Assembly (NCBI RefSeq): GCF_000687455.2
Contig: NZ_JGVW01000108.1
Span: 1-48,364, forward strand
DNA length: 48,364 nt
Direction: 5' to 3'
From: Burkholderia sp. lig30
Lineage (GTDB): Bacteria > Pseudomonadota > Gammaproteobacteria > Burkholderiales > Burkholderiaceae
Shown here: piece by piece, positions 34,488-42,841 of the stretch
Layout: the number at the start of each line of letters is the position of its first letter
How positions within the stretch are numbered: position 1 is the first letter of the stretch
Program-made: the position numbers and the translations under genes
Notes under the pieces: model-generated
Seen by the model: the letters and a program-made list of their open reading frames with translations, nothing else
What the model was told of the DNA's origin: nothing
Database searches by the model: none

Positions 34488-36066
34488 TCAGAATTGGAAA
34501 TACAGGAAGCGCGTTTCCTTGTGCAGATTCACAAGGCAGACGCCGAGCAGCATCAGCGCAAGCGCCAGCCATGACGTGTTCGGCCGCCAGCGCAGCCATG
34601 CGCGCGCGGCCTCCTGCGCCTTGAACAGCGCGGGAGAATAACGGCCGAGGATCTGGTGCGCGTTCGGCGCGCACCACGCGATCGCGAGCAGCACGACGAC
34701 GTAGACGAGCTGCAGGTGACGGCCGGCCAGCAGACGCCACGCGTCGCCGGGCGCCATCTGGAACGCCTGCACGGCCGGGGCGGCGGTCTCGACGCCGCGC
34801 AGCCCGAGCATGCCCCGCAGCAGCAGCCACGCATCGCCGACGCCGTGCGCGCGGAAGAACGCCTGCGCGACGAGCACCGCGACGAACGTCGTCAGCAAGC
34901 CGGCCACGTGCCGCGCGGCAGCCACCGCGCGCGGGCCGGCCGGCTTGCGGCGGGCAACGAAGATCCGCCACGCGTGGTTGATCGACAGATACGCAGCGTG
35001 CAGCAGGCCGAACACCAGATACTGGATGCCCGCGCCATGCCACATGCCGGCGAGGCTCATCGTGAACACGGTCGGCACGACGATCGTCGCCGCGAAGCCG
35101 CCCGGCGAGCGCGCGGCAGCCGAGCCGACCGTCAGGCCGCGCGCCTCGCGCGCGCGAGATCGCCATCGCGACCGGGTAATACAGGTAGGCAGTCAGATAG
35201 CGCGTCAGCGTGATGTGCCAACGCGCCCAGAAATCGATGATGCTGGTGGCCTTGTACGGCGAACTGAAATTCAGCGGGAAGCGAATGCCGAACATCTTCG
35301 CGAGGCCGAGCGCCATGTCGGAATACCCGGAGAAGTCGAAATAGAGCTGCAGCGCATAGGCGATGCTCGTGCCCCACGCCGCCCAGAACTGCAGGCTGCC
35401 CGGCGCGGCGAAGCCCGCGTCCGCGTAGGGCGCGACGGCATCCGCGAGCAGCACTTTCTTCGCGAGGCCGATCGCGAACAGCGCACCGCCCACCGACAGG
35501 TTTTCCGCGCGGAAGCGGTAGCGTTCCGGGTCGGCGAACTGCGGCATCATTTCCTTGTGATGCAGGATCGGCCCGGCGATCAGGTGCGGGAAGAACGTCA
35601 CGAACAGCACGTAGCTCAGCAGGCTGCGCTCGCTGACGATGCCCGCGCGGCAATCGAGCAGATAGCCGATCTGCGTGAACGTGAAGAACGAGATGCCGAG
35701 CGGCAGGATGAGCGCATCCATCGTGCCGTGCGCGATGCCGAGGCCGGACAGGAAGTTGAACAGCGTCGCGAAATACTTGTAATGGATCAGCACCGCGAGA
35801 TCCGCGGCGACGCCCGCGCCGGCGATCGCGCCCTGCAGGCGCGGCCGGCCGGCGGTGCGCAGCACGCACTGGCTGATCGCGTAGTTGAACGCGATCGACG
35901 CGGCCAGCAGCGCGACGAACTGCGGGTTCCACCAGCCATAGAACACGAATGACGCGACGCACAGCCACGCCGCCGCGACGCGCACGCTGATCGCGCCCGC
36001 CACGTAGTGGCCGACGAGCACGACCGGCAGGTACAGAAACAGAAACAGGTAGGAGTTGAACAGCAT
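34488..36066 (-). pseudogene. dltB: DltB/AlgI-like MBOAT acyltransferase, interrupted by one frameshift
   Basis: An MBOAT-family membrane acyltransferase. The first frame, from the ATG at 36066, covers MLFNSYLFLFLYLPVV, FFPHLIAGPILHH, YSDMALGLAKMFGIRFPLNF and WHITLTRYLTAYLYYP, ending at SRARGA. The remaining part is in another frame: TVFTMSLAGMWHGAG (catalytic His in MWHG) and a second His in FGLLHAAY, to the stop at 34488. The break lies in a run of alternating C and G near 35138-35160. One extra base, or one missing CG pair, explains it. The repaired protein would have about 525 residues. The gene before it ends 13 bp upstream. Whether the break is real decides if the acylation arm is active in this strain. 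Confidence 0.85.
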
Positions 36067-36079
36067 CGCAGGATCGGTA

Positions 36080-37201
36080 TCAGGCCGGATGGGCGTCGTC
36101 GGATAAATGCGCGAGCGCGGCTTTCTCGTCGTCGGTGAGCGGCAGCGACAGCGCGTACTCCGAGAATTCCCAGATCACGAGCCTGAGCGCCGGCGGCCAC
36201 GACGCGCGTTGCCTGAGCGCCGACAGCAGCGCGCCGGCGAACTGCCCGCCGTCGACGCTGACGTTCCAGACTTCGCGCCCGAGCCCGTCGCCGAGCCACG
36301 GCGCGAAATTGCTGCGCCGGCCGTTCGAGCTGCCCGCGAGCATCACGTCGGCGGGCGGCGCGTCGTCGAGCAGGCCGCCCGCGCGCAGCGGCGCGACGGT
36401 CTGCGGCGCGACGCGATCGAGCGCGGGGCGCCAGCCGTCGGGCGCATGCGTCAGCCCGGACAGCTGGATCAGATCCCCCATGCGCGGCGCCGGCGCGCCC
36501 GGCCGGCCGATCGAAAACGCCTGCGCGCCGCGCGCGCCGTCGAGCAGCGGCAGCGCCGCGCGCGCGACCGCGTCGGCCGCGATGCGCGCGCCGGCGGGCG
36601 TCATGTGCACGTCGGTGCGGAAGAACATCGGATCGGCACGGCCCGCCAGCGCGTCGCGCAAATCGACGAACGGCACGCCGTCGCCGCGCAGCGCGTCGCG
36701 CCACGCGTCGAGCCGGCCGCGCATCGGCACCGATGCCGCGAGCCCGCACAGGTGCCGCGCCTCGATGCGCGACTTGTCCGGGACCACGACCACCAGCAGC
36801 CGGATATGTTGCGCGCGCAACTGCTGGTTCCAATGCCGCATCAGCCGCAGGCGCGCGTCGAGCACGCCGGCGGCGACGCCCGGCTGCGGCCGCAGCCCGT
36901 CGCGATAGAACATCCATTGCGGGCAGCCGAGCGCCGCCTGATCGCCCAGATCGCCGAGCAGCCGGTAGCGCGCCGCCGCGCCGGCGGTTTCCAGCCCGGC
37001 CTGCGCCGGCAGGCGCAGCGACCGGTTCAGCGCGGCGCCCGCAGTCCCGTCGAGCCATGCGGCCGGCCGCGCGATATCCTGCCGGACGTCCGCATGGCCG
37101 AGCGACCACATCCCCCAGCCGAAGCCCGCCGCCAGCAATGTGGCCCAGACGGCGGCCGCCCCCCGATGCTCGCGCGACGCGCGTTCGTCAGTCTTCGCCA
37201 C
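36080..37201 (-). CDS. AlgX/AlgJ-like SGNH acyltransferase 2
   Basis: A 373-residue protein with an N-terminal membrane anchor (AAAVWATLLAAGFGWGMWSLG) and an AlgX/AlgJ-type SGNH-like domain. The triad candidates are D197 and H199 in TDVHMTPAGA and S292 in AGSSNG. The start is GTG at 37201, with AGGA overlapping the end of the previous gene; the gap is only 4 bp, so translation is coupled. AlgJ and AlgX relay acetyl groups to alginate in the periplasm. Here the protein probably acts on the NfrB-made glycan, possibly with an aminoacyl rather than an acetyl group (inference). Confidence 0.8.
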   Translation of the reverse strand: MAKTDERASREHRGAAAVWATLLAAGFGWGMWSLGHADVRQDIARPAAWLDGTAGAALNRSLRLPAQAGLETAGAAARYRLLGDLGDQAALGCPQWMFYRDGLRPQPGVAAGVLDARLRLMRHWNQQLRAQHIRLLVVVVPDKSRIEARHLCGLAASVPMRGRLDAWRDALRGDGVPFVDLRDALAGRADPMFFRTDVHMTPAGARIAADAVARAALPLLDGARGAQAFSIGRPGAPAPRMGDLIQLSGLTHAPDGWRPALDRVAPQTVAPLRAGGLLDDAPPADVMLAGSSNGRRSNFAPWLGDGLGREVWNVSVDGGQFAGALLSALRQRASWPPALRLVIWEFSEYALSLPLTDDEKAALAHLSDDAHPA

Positions 37202-37205
37202 GCCG

Positions 37206-38231
37206 TCAGTTCCTCAACGCGGTCTTCAGGCGCGACAGCCACGCGTCCGCCGACATCACGGATGCGTTGTCCCACAGGCCCGCCGCATCCGGCCCCTGCG
37301 CGTAGGTCGGCTCGAACATCTGCCACACCAGCACCTGCGGCGGTTGCGCGCTGAACGCCGGCGACTGTGCGTATTCGAGCAGCATGATCCACTGGCCGAC
37401 GTTGCCCGGTTTCCAGTTCACCGAGACCGGCCGGTCGATCAGGTTCGACAGCTTCTGCGGAAAGCCGAAGTACGGCTGCACCATGCTGTGGCCGGTCACG
37501 TGAACCGGCGCCGGCGCGTCGTCGACGAGGCTCTGCCCCGGCGCCTGGCGGCGCACCGAATACACCTCGCGGCCGACCTGCCGCTTCTCGTCGGCGGTCA
37601 GGAACAGCTCGGCCAGGTCGCCGTAGCGGCGCTCGTTGAAGATCGAGCCGAGCGCCATGCCGCTGCCCGGCTGGCCGGCAAGCCGCGGCGCGTCGCGCGC
37701 GACCATCTGCGCGGTCGCCTCGGCGGTGGCGTCGGCGGCGGGCTGCGTCCAGTGCTGGTCGGTGCGGTAAAAGACCTCCTGGCCGCCGTCCTTCACACGG
37801 CGCAGCACGGCTTCGTCGTCGACCGTCGAGATGCCGGCCTGTTTCAGCTTGTCGATAATCAGCGCGTAGCGACGCTGAACCTCCGCGCTCATCGCGCGCC
37901 CGTCCGGCAGCTTGTCCTGATAGAAGCGCGCCTTGTCCGGCAGCAGCAGCACTTCGAGCCTGACGCCGCGCGCGGCCAGCAGGTCGCGCGCCTGCGCGAT
38001 CAGGCGGGTCGTGTTGTCGATGCCGCGAACGTCGACCGTCGTCAGGCTGCCCCACCCCGGAAACAGCCAGCCGTCCTTACCCTTGATGATGATCGACGAC
38101 GCGTCCTGCGCGTGCGCGGGCGCCGCGCACAGCGCGCCGAGCGCCCCGGCGCACGCCGCCAGGCGGCGCGCGGCATCGCGCGCCGTGCCGGCCGCCGGAC
38201 GGCGGTGCCGCGAAAAGAATCCACCCAACAT
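37206..38231 (-). CDS. AlgJ/AlgX-like SGNH acyltransferase 1
   Basis: A 341-residue periplasmic protein with a signal sequence (RLAACAGALGALCAAPAHAQ). The mature part opens with KGKDGWLFPG, as in AlgJ/AlgX. DKARFY, then D158 and H160 in YRTDQHWT and S249 in VTGHSMV match the catalytic triad pattern of the family. AAGGAG is 9 nt before the ATG. It precedes the second AlgX-like gene by 4 bp, making a pair of non-identical paralogues; alginate and cellulose acetylation systems likewise use more than one such protein. The acyl group transferred is unknown. Confidence 0.82.
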   Translation of the reverse strand: MLGGFFSRHRRPAAGTARDAARRLAACAGALGALCAAPAHAQDASSIIIKGKDGWLFPGWGSLTTVDVRGIDNTTRLIAQARDLLAARGVRLEVLLLPDKARFYQDKLPDGRAMSAEVQRRYALIIDKLKQAGISTVDDEAVLRRVKDGGQEVFYRTDQHWTQPAADATAEATAQMVARDAPRLAGQPGSGMALGSIFNERRYGDLAELFLTADEKRQVGREVYSVRRQAPGQSLVDDAPAPVHVTGHSMVQPYFGFPQKLSNLIDRPVSVNWKPGNVGQWIMLLEYAQSPAFSAQPPQVLVWQMFEPTYAQGPDAAGLWDNASVMSADAWLSRLKTALRN

Positions 38232-38302
38232 CTGTCGCTGCTCCTTGTATGGGCCGGTGGCGCGCGCGGGCGACGCCGGCCGGCCGATGAATTTGCCGCC
38301 GC

Positions 38303-41059
38303 TCAATACGAAAGCGTCACGGTCATGAATAGCCCCTTCGCGCGGTCGGCCTGGCCGCCGCCGACATTGAAGCGGTACTGCGTCGCCCAGTCGAGATACG
38401 AACGCGGCGCGTCGTAGTGATCCTCGCGGAACCAGTAGCGGAAGTTCACGCCCACGCCCGCGCCCATCGACCACGTCCTGCCGCTGCCCTGCAACGCGAT
38501 CGCGCCGCCGCCCAGGCCGGCCACGTCGACGCGGTCGTTCTCGTGGATGATGTCGCCGCCGAGCACCGCGTACGGGAACGCCACCAGCCGCTCGCTGACC
38601 GCATCCAGGCGGAAGCTTCGGCCGACGCGCACTTCGTACGCGGCGAACGCCTGGTCGCGCTTGTAGCGGCCGGTCGCGCGCGCCGTCTCGCGGCCGGTGG
38701 ACTGATCGGTCAGCCAGAAATCCGACGGCAGGTCTTGCCACGAATAGCCGGCCTGCATGTAGCTCTCGACCGTGAACCAGCTCGGCCGGTCCATTCGCAG
38801 CGACGTGCCTTCGTAATAGCCGTAGGTCATGTAGGCGAGCCAGCCGCCGTTGCCGGCGCGCGCGCTGTAATGCGCGCTCATCGGCGTCGTGAGGGCCGGG
38901 CCGGTCGGGTTCAACGAATCGCGCCCGCTCAGCGTGCAGCGCAGGCTCGGCGACTGCGGCGTGACGGTTCCGGAGCGCGTCGCGGAGCCGAGCAGGAATT
39001 GCCGCTCGAGGCCGAACGTCAGGCCGACCACCGTGGACGGCGTGAAGCGCACGCCCAGCGAGCCCACCGTCGTCGGAATGCCGGACACGCCGTTGTTCGC
39101 CGTGCCGTCCAGGTTGATCGGCAGGCCGGTGCACGGATCGACGACGCTCTGCGTCGGCGTCGCGCCGTCGCTGTTCATCAGCGTGCTCGACAGGCGGCCG
39201 TAGAACTCCAGCACGCGCGTCGTGGTGTTCACGAAACTCGACGGCCGCCAGAACACTTCGGCGGAACCGAACACCGCATCGCCCGGCACGGTGATCGGCG
39301 CGCCGCCGAGCCCCGCGCCCGCCGGACGCGAGCCGCGATAGCCGGCCGACACCGTCGCGCCCCATTCGCGCGACAGGCCGGCAATCGCGTTGCGCGTGTC
39401 GAAGCGCTGTTGCGGCGTCATCGGCAGCGTCGCGGCGTCGTTGAGGTCGATCGCGCGCTTGAGCCGCTCGACCGCGCCGCGCTTGTCGCCCGCGTTCGCG
39501 AGCGCGTAGCCTTCGTCGAGCACCAGCGTCGGCGGCGCCTTGCCGGTCGCCTGCGCCGCGTGAAAATCCTCCACCGCCTTCTTCGGCTCGCCCTCGCGCT
39601 GGTGCAGATAGCCGCGCTGCGTCAGCAGCCCGACGTCGTCGGGTTGCGCGGCCAGTTCGACGTTGAGCCGCCGCTCGGCTTCGGCCATCTGCGCCGGCGT
39701 GCCGGCCGACAGCGTGGTCGTCAGCAGGCGCCGTGCAGTCGCGCTCTGCGGGTCCTGCTCGACCGCCTTGCGGGCCTGCGCGATCGCCTCCTGATAATCC
39801 TGCCGCGCATAGGCCGCGTACGCTTGCGCGATCGGGCCGCCCGCGCCGGCCGCGTCGAACGGCAGCAACTCGCACGACGTGCCGTACGGCGTGTCGCGGC
39901 AATCCTGCACCGGCGCCGGGTAGTTCGCGAGCGTCAGCTCGGCGGGTGCCGCCCGCTTCGCCTTCGCGTCGCGCACGCGCCGCGCGACGGACGCGTCCTT
40001 CGCGTCGAGCGTCTGCACCCGCGCCAGCGCGCGCTTCGGGTCGCCCGCCGCGAGCGCCGCATCGGCCGCGATCAGCCGGACATTGCGGCGTTGATCGTCG
40101 TCGAGCCAGTTCTGCGCGAGCGCCGCGTCGAAATCCGCATCGGCCAGTGTGGTCTTTCCCTGGCGCTGGCGCAGGTAGGCCCGCATCACCCGCGCGACCG
40201 TATTGCCGTCGTCGTAGCGCAGCGCGTCGGTGGCCGCGTCATCGGCCTCGGCGAGCTGGTTGTCGAGCATCAGCGCCGTGATCAGCAGCAGCCGATGGCT
40301 GTCGATGTCCGGCGCGAGCGACACCGCTTCGCGCGCAAACGGAACCGCGGCGGCCGGGTCGTTCGCAATCAGCGCCTGATAGCCCTTCTGCGCGGGCACG
40401 ATCGCGAGACGCCGCCTGAGCGTGTCGCGGCGCGCGGCCAGATCGCTCCGGTTCGGCGCGCCGAGCGAGATCGCCAGCTCGGCCGCCTGCGCGGCGTCAG
40501 CGTATTTCTGCTGGCTTTCGAGTGCGTCGAGCCACAGCAGCGCCCACACGCCCTGCGCCGGATCGATGCGAAACGCCTGCTCGGCCCGCCGCGCGCTCGA
40601 CGCGTAGTCGCGATTGTTGTAATCCGCATAGGCCTGCGCGGCGATCGGAAAGCCCTTGCGGTGCGCGGCGCTGTCGACGTTGACGCCCCCCGCCTGCACG
40701 GCGGCGAGATTCTGCTTCGCGTCGCGCAGCGCCGGCGCATCGACGCCCGCGACAAGCGCATCGTCGACGGCCCGCCGCGCGCCGGCGACGTCGCCCTGTT
40801 TCTGCAATGCGTAGATCAGCAGCATCCGCAGCCGCACGACGTCCGGACGCAGGCGGATCGCCGCGCGCGCCTGCGCCGCGGCCTGACCGTAGCGGCGGGC
40901 CTGATAGCTTGCATACGCCTGATTGGCGAGCGTCCACGCGCGGCCGTCGAGCTGCGCGTCGGCGCTCGCCTTCGACGGCGGCTGGGCGAGCACGGGCGGC
41001 ATGGCGCCGCCGCAGGTCAGCGCCACGGCCAGCATCAGCGGACGAACGTGAACCTTCAT
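38303..41059 (-). CDS. nfrA: NfrA-like outer-membrane exopolysaccharide export protein (TPR plus beta-barrel)
   Basis: A 918-residue secreted protein: a signal peptide (LMLAVALTCGGAMPPVLAQ), then TPR-type helical repeats over about residues 35-570 (for instance AYASYQARRYGQAAAQARAA and AYAAYARQDYQEAIAQARKA), and from about 580 a beta-barrel-like part with alternating aromatic strands and a terminal strand ending in MTVTLSY. Layout and family match NfrA, the E. coli outer-membrane receptor of phage N4, which exports the glycan made by NfrB. PgaA and BcsC have a similar layout, but the adjacent NfrB-like gene favours NfrA. It starts 77 bp after nfrB. A phage-receptor role in this organism is possible. 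Confidence 0.83.
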   Translation of the reverse strand: MKVHVRPLMLAVALTCGGAMPPVLAQPPSKASADAQLDGRAWTLANQAYASYQARRYGQAAAQARAAIRLRPDVVRLRMLLIYALQKQGDVAGARRAVDDALVAGVDAPALRDAKQNLAAVQAGGVNVDSAAHRKGFPIAAQAYADYNNRDYASSARRAEQAFRIDPAQGVWALLWLDALESQQKYADAAQAAELAISLGAPNRSDLAARRDTLRRRLAIVPAQKGYQALIANDPAAAVPFAREAVSLAPDIDSHRLLLITALMLDNQLAEADDAATDALRYDDGNTVARVMRAYLRQRQGKTTLADADFDAALAQNWLDDDQRRNVRLIAADAALAAGDPKRALARVQTLDAKDASVARRVRDAKAKRAAPAELTLANYPAPVQDCRDTPYGTSCELLPFDAAGAGGPIAQAYAAYARQDYQEAIAQARKAVEQDPQSATARRLLTTTLSAGTPAQMAEAERRLNVELAAQPDDVGLLTQRGYLHQREGEPKKAVEDFHAAQATGKAPPTLVLDEGYALANAGDKRGAVERLKRAIDLNDAATLPMTPQQRFDTRNAIAGLSREWGATVSAGYRGSRPAGAGLGGAPITVPGDAVFGSAEVFWRPSSFVNTTTRVLEFYGRLSSTLMNSDGATPTQSVVDPCTGLPINLDGTANNGVSGIPTTVGSLGVRFTPSTVVGLTFGLERQFLLGSATRSGTVTPQSPSLRCTLSGRDSLNPTGPALTTPMSAHYSARAGNGGWLAYMTYGYYEGTSLRMDRPSWFTVESYMQAGYSWQDLPSDFWLTDQSTGRETARATGRYKRDQAFAAYEVRVGRSFRLDAVSERLVAFPYAVLGGDIIHENDRVDVAGLGGGAIALQGSGRTWSMGAGVGVNFRYWFREDHYDAPRSYLDWATQYRFNVGGGQADRAKGLFMTVTLSY

Positions 41060-41136
41060 GAGTCTCCGTGTTGACTGATTGGTCGGGACTGCGCGGCCCC
41101 CGCGCGGCGGCCGGGCCGGGGTGTGACGACAGCCGC

Positions 41137-42822
41137 TCATTGGGCTGCCGGCTGTTGCGCCGCCCCGTCGTTCGCGCCCTGCTGGAATGAAATCGCCTCG
41201 TGCAGCGTGGCTTCGTCGAGCCAGCCTTCGCGCAGCAGGATTTCGCCGAGCGGCCGCCATTCGCGCCGCTGCTCGTCGAGCGCGAACGCGAGCTTCGTCT
41301 CGTCGATCGCCTGCCACGACAGCAGCAGCTCGCCGAGCCGCTGACGCTGCTGCGTGAGTTGGTCGACGGACGGGAAGTCGTGCATCGTCTTGTCCCACAC
41401 GAGCCGCCTGCCGGTGATCAGATGCCCGAGGAACAGCCGCCATGCGCGCGCCGCCGCCATCGCATTGATGAAATTGCCGATCACCATGCGCGGCAGCGCC
41501 ATCAGCGCATGCTCCCAGCCGTACATCTGGTAGACGAACCAGCTCCGCTGCACCATGCGCAGCAGCAGTGCGACCGAGTTGATGCCCATCAACGTGACGA
41601 GCCAGCCGTTCGGCGAGAACACCGACGGGTAGAAGATCGTCCACCAGCCGAGCGTGTCGGCGAGCACGAACAGCATGAAATTGACGAGCAGCACGTACGC
41701 GAGAATCGCGACGAACGACGTGACGAGCCCCTTGCGGTCGCGAAACAGCAGGTATTTGGTCGCGAGCGAGCCGCGCCAGCCGACCTGCGCCCAGCCCTGC
41801 AGCCCGATGCCGAGCGTCCAGCGCGCCTTTTGCCGGTACGCTGTCCTGAACGTGTTCGGGAAATACTCGCGAATGCCCATCGGCATCGAGATCGTCGAGA
41901 TCGTTTCCTTGCCGAGGCCGAACCACGACGTGCGCCGGGTCACGTATTCCACCGGGAATTTCCCGAAAATCTGCTTCATTCCGCGCTGCGCGAGGCGCGT
42001 GCCGATGTCGTAGTCCTCGGTCAGCGTGTCGGTGTTGAACGGCTGGTTGTGCGTTTCCGCGGCGAGCTGTTCGAGCGCGTTGCGCGAGAAGCAGGTGCCG
42101 ACGCCGGCCGACGGCACCATCTTCGACAGGCTCTCGCGCACGACCAGATCCTTCGTGTGCCATTCCGCGAACTCGTCCATGTACGTGCCGGCGACGAGCT
42201 CGTACCACTCACGCTCGAGCGACGTGACCGGCAACTGGATGAAGTCGATGCGCGGCAGCAGATAGTTGTAATACTTCAGTTCCAGCGGGTGAAGCACATC
42301 CTCGCTGTCGTGCAGGATCACGCCCGCGAACGGCACCGGCTGCATCGTGTTCTGCCGGAAGATCGCCTGGACGATCCAGTTCAGGCAGTCCGCCTTGCAG
42401 GTCGGGCCGTCGTGCGGCACCTCGACGCGCACCAGTTGCCGGTAGCGCCGGCGCATGCGCTCCACTTCCATCTTCGTCCGCTCGTCATTGCGGTACGTGC
42501 CGACGAAGATCATGTAGTTCTTGTACTCGAGCGTGCTCACCATGTTTTCCAGCATCGGCGCGATCACGTCGTATTCCAGCCACGCCGGCACCATGATCGC
42601 GAGCGGCTGCTCGGGCACCGCGCGCAGTTGCGCCGCGTGCAGCGGCGTATACCGGCGGCGGATCGTCAGCGACCGGTAGGCCTCGCGAATCCAGTACCAG
42701 GCATCGACGAACAGGTCGTCGATGCTCGACAGCAGGATGATCACGCAGACCGTCGCGCTGACGATTTCGAGCGCGTGGTAATAGTCGGCGACCAGATACG
42801 GCAGATAGAGTGCGGAGATCAC
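41137..42822 (-). CDS. nfrB: NfrB-like processive glycosyltransferase with C-terminal MshEN c-di-GMP receptor
   Basis: A 561-residue inner-membrane GT2. One N-terminal hydrophobic segment (residues 1-35) precedes the catalytic domain: HDSED (171-175), TED (268-270) and the processivity motif Q331-R334-W335. Two or more membrane helices follow at about 365-425. Residues 495-547 form an MshEN domain with two 24-residue c-di-GMP-binding motifs (RLGELLL... at 495-518, PLGEILL... at 524-547) separated by exactly 5 residues; the first motif keeps its arginine. In E. coli NfrB the same domain makes glycan synthesis dependent on c-di-GMP. It lies 19 bp after the BcsB-like gene. Confidence 0.88.
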   Translation of the reverse strand: MISALYLPYLVADYYHALEIVSATVCVIILLSSIDDLFVDAWYWIREAYRSLTIRRRYTPLHAAQLRAVPEQPLAIMVPAWLEYDVIAPMLENMVSTLEYKNYMIFVGTYRNDERTKMEVERMRRRYRQLVRVEVPHDGPTCKADCLNWIVQAIFRQNTMQPVPFAGVILHDSEDVLHPLELKYYNYLLPRIDFIQLPVTSLEREWYELVAGTYMDEFAEWHTKDLVVRESLSKMVPSAGVGTCFSRNALEQLAAETHNQPFNTDTLTEDYDIGTRLAQRGMKQIFGKFPVEYVTRRTSWFGLGKETISTISMPMGIREYFPNTFRTAYRQKARWTLGIGLQGWAQVGWRGSLATKYLLFRDRKGLVTSFVAILAYVLLVNFMLFVLADTLGWWTIFYPSVFSPNGWLVTLMGINSVALLLRMVQRSWFVYQMYGWEHALMALPRMVIGNFINAMAAARAWRLFLGHLITGRRLVWDKTMHDFPSVDQLTQQRQRLGELLLSWQAIDETKLAFALDEQRREWRPLGEILLREGWLDEATLHEAISFQQGANDGAAQQPAAQ

Positions 42823-42841
42823 GGCGGGCCGCTCCGTTCGC

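Noticed and set aside
38417..41074. 885-codon plus-strand frame
   Set aside because: Exact antisense shadow of the NfrA-like gene; extremely arginine-rich.
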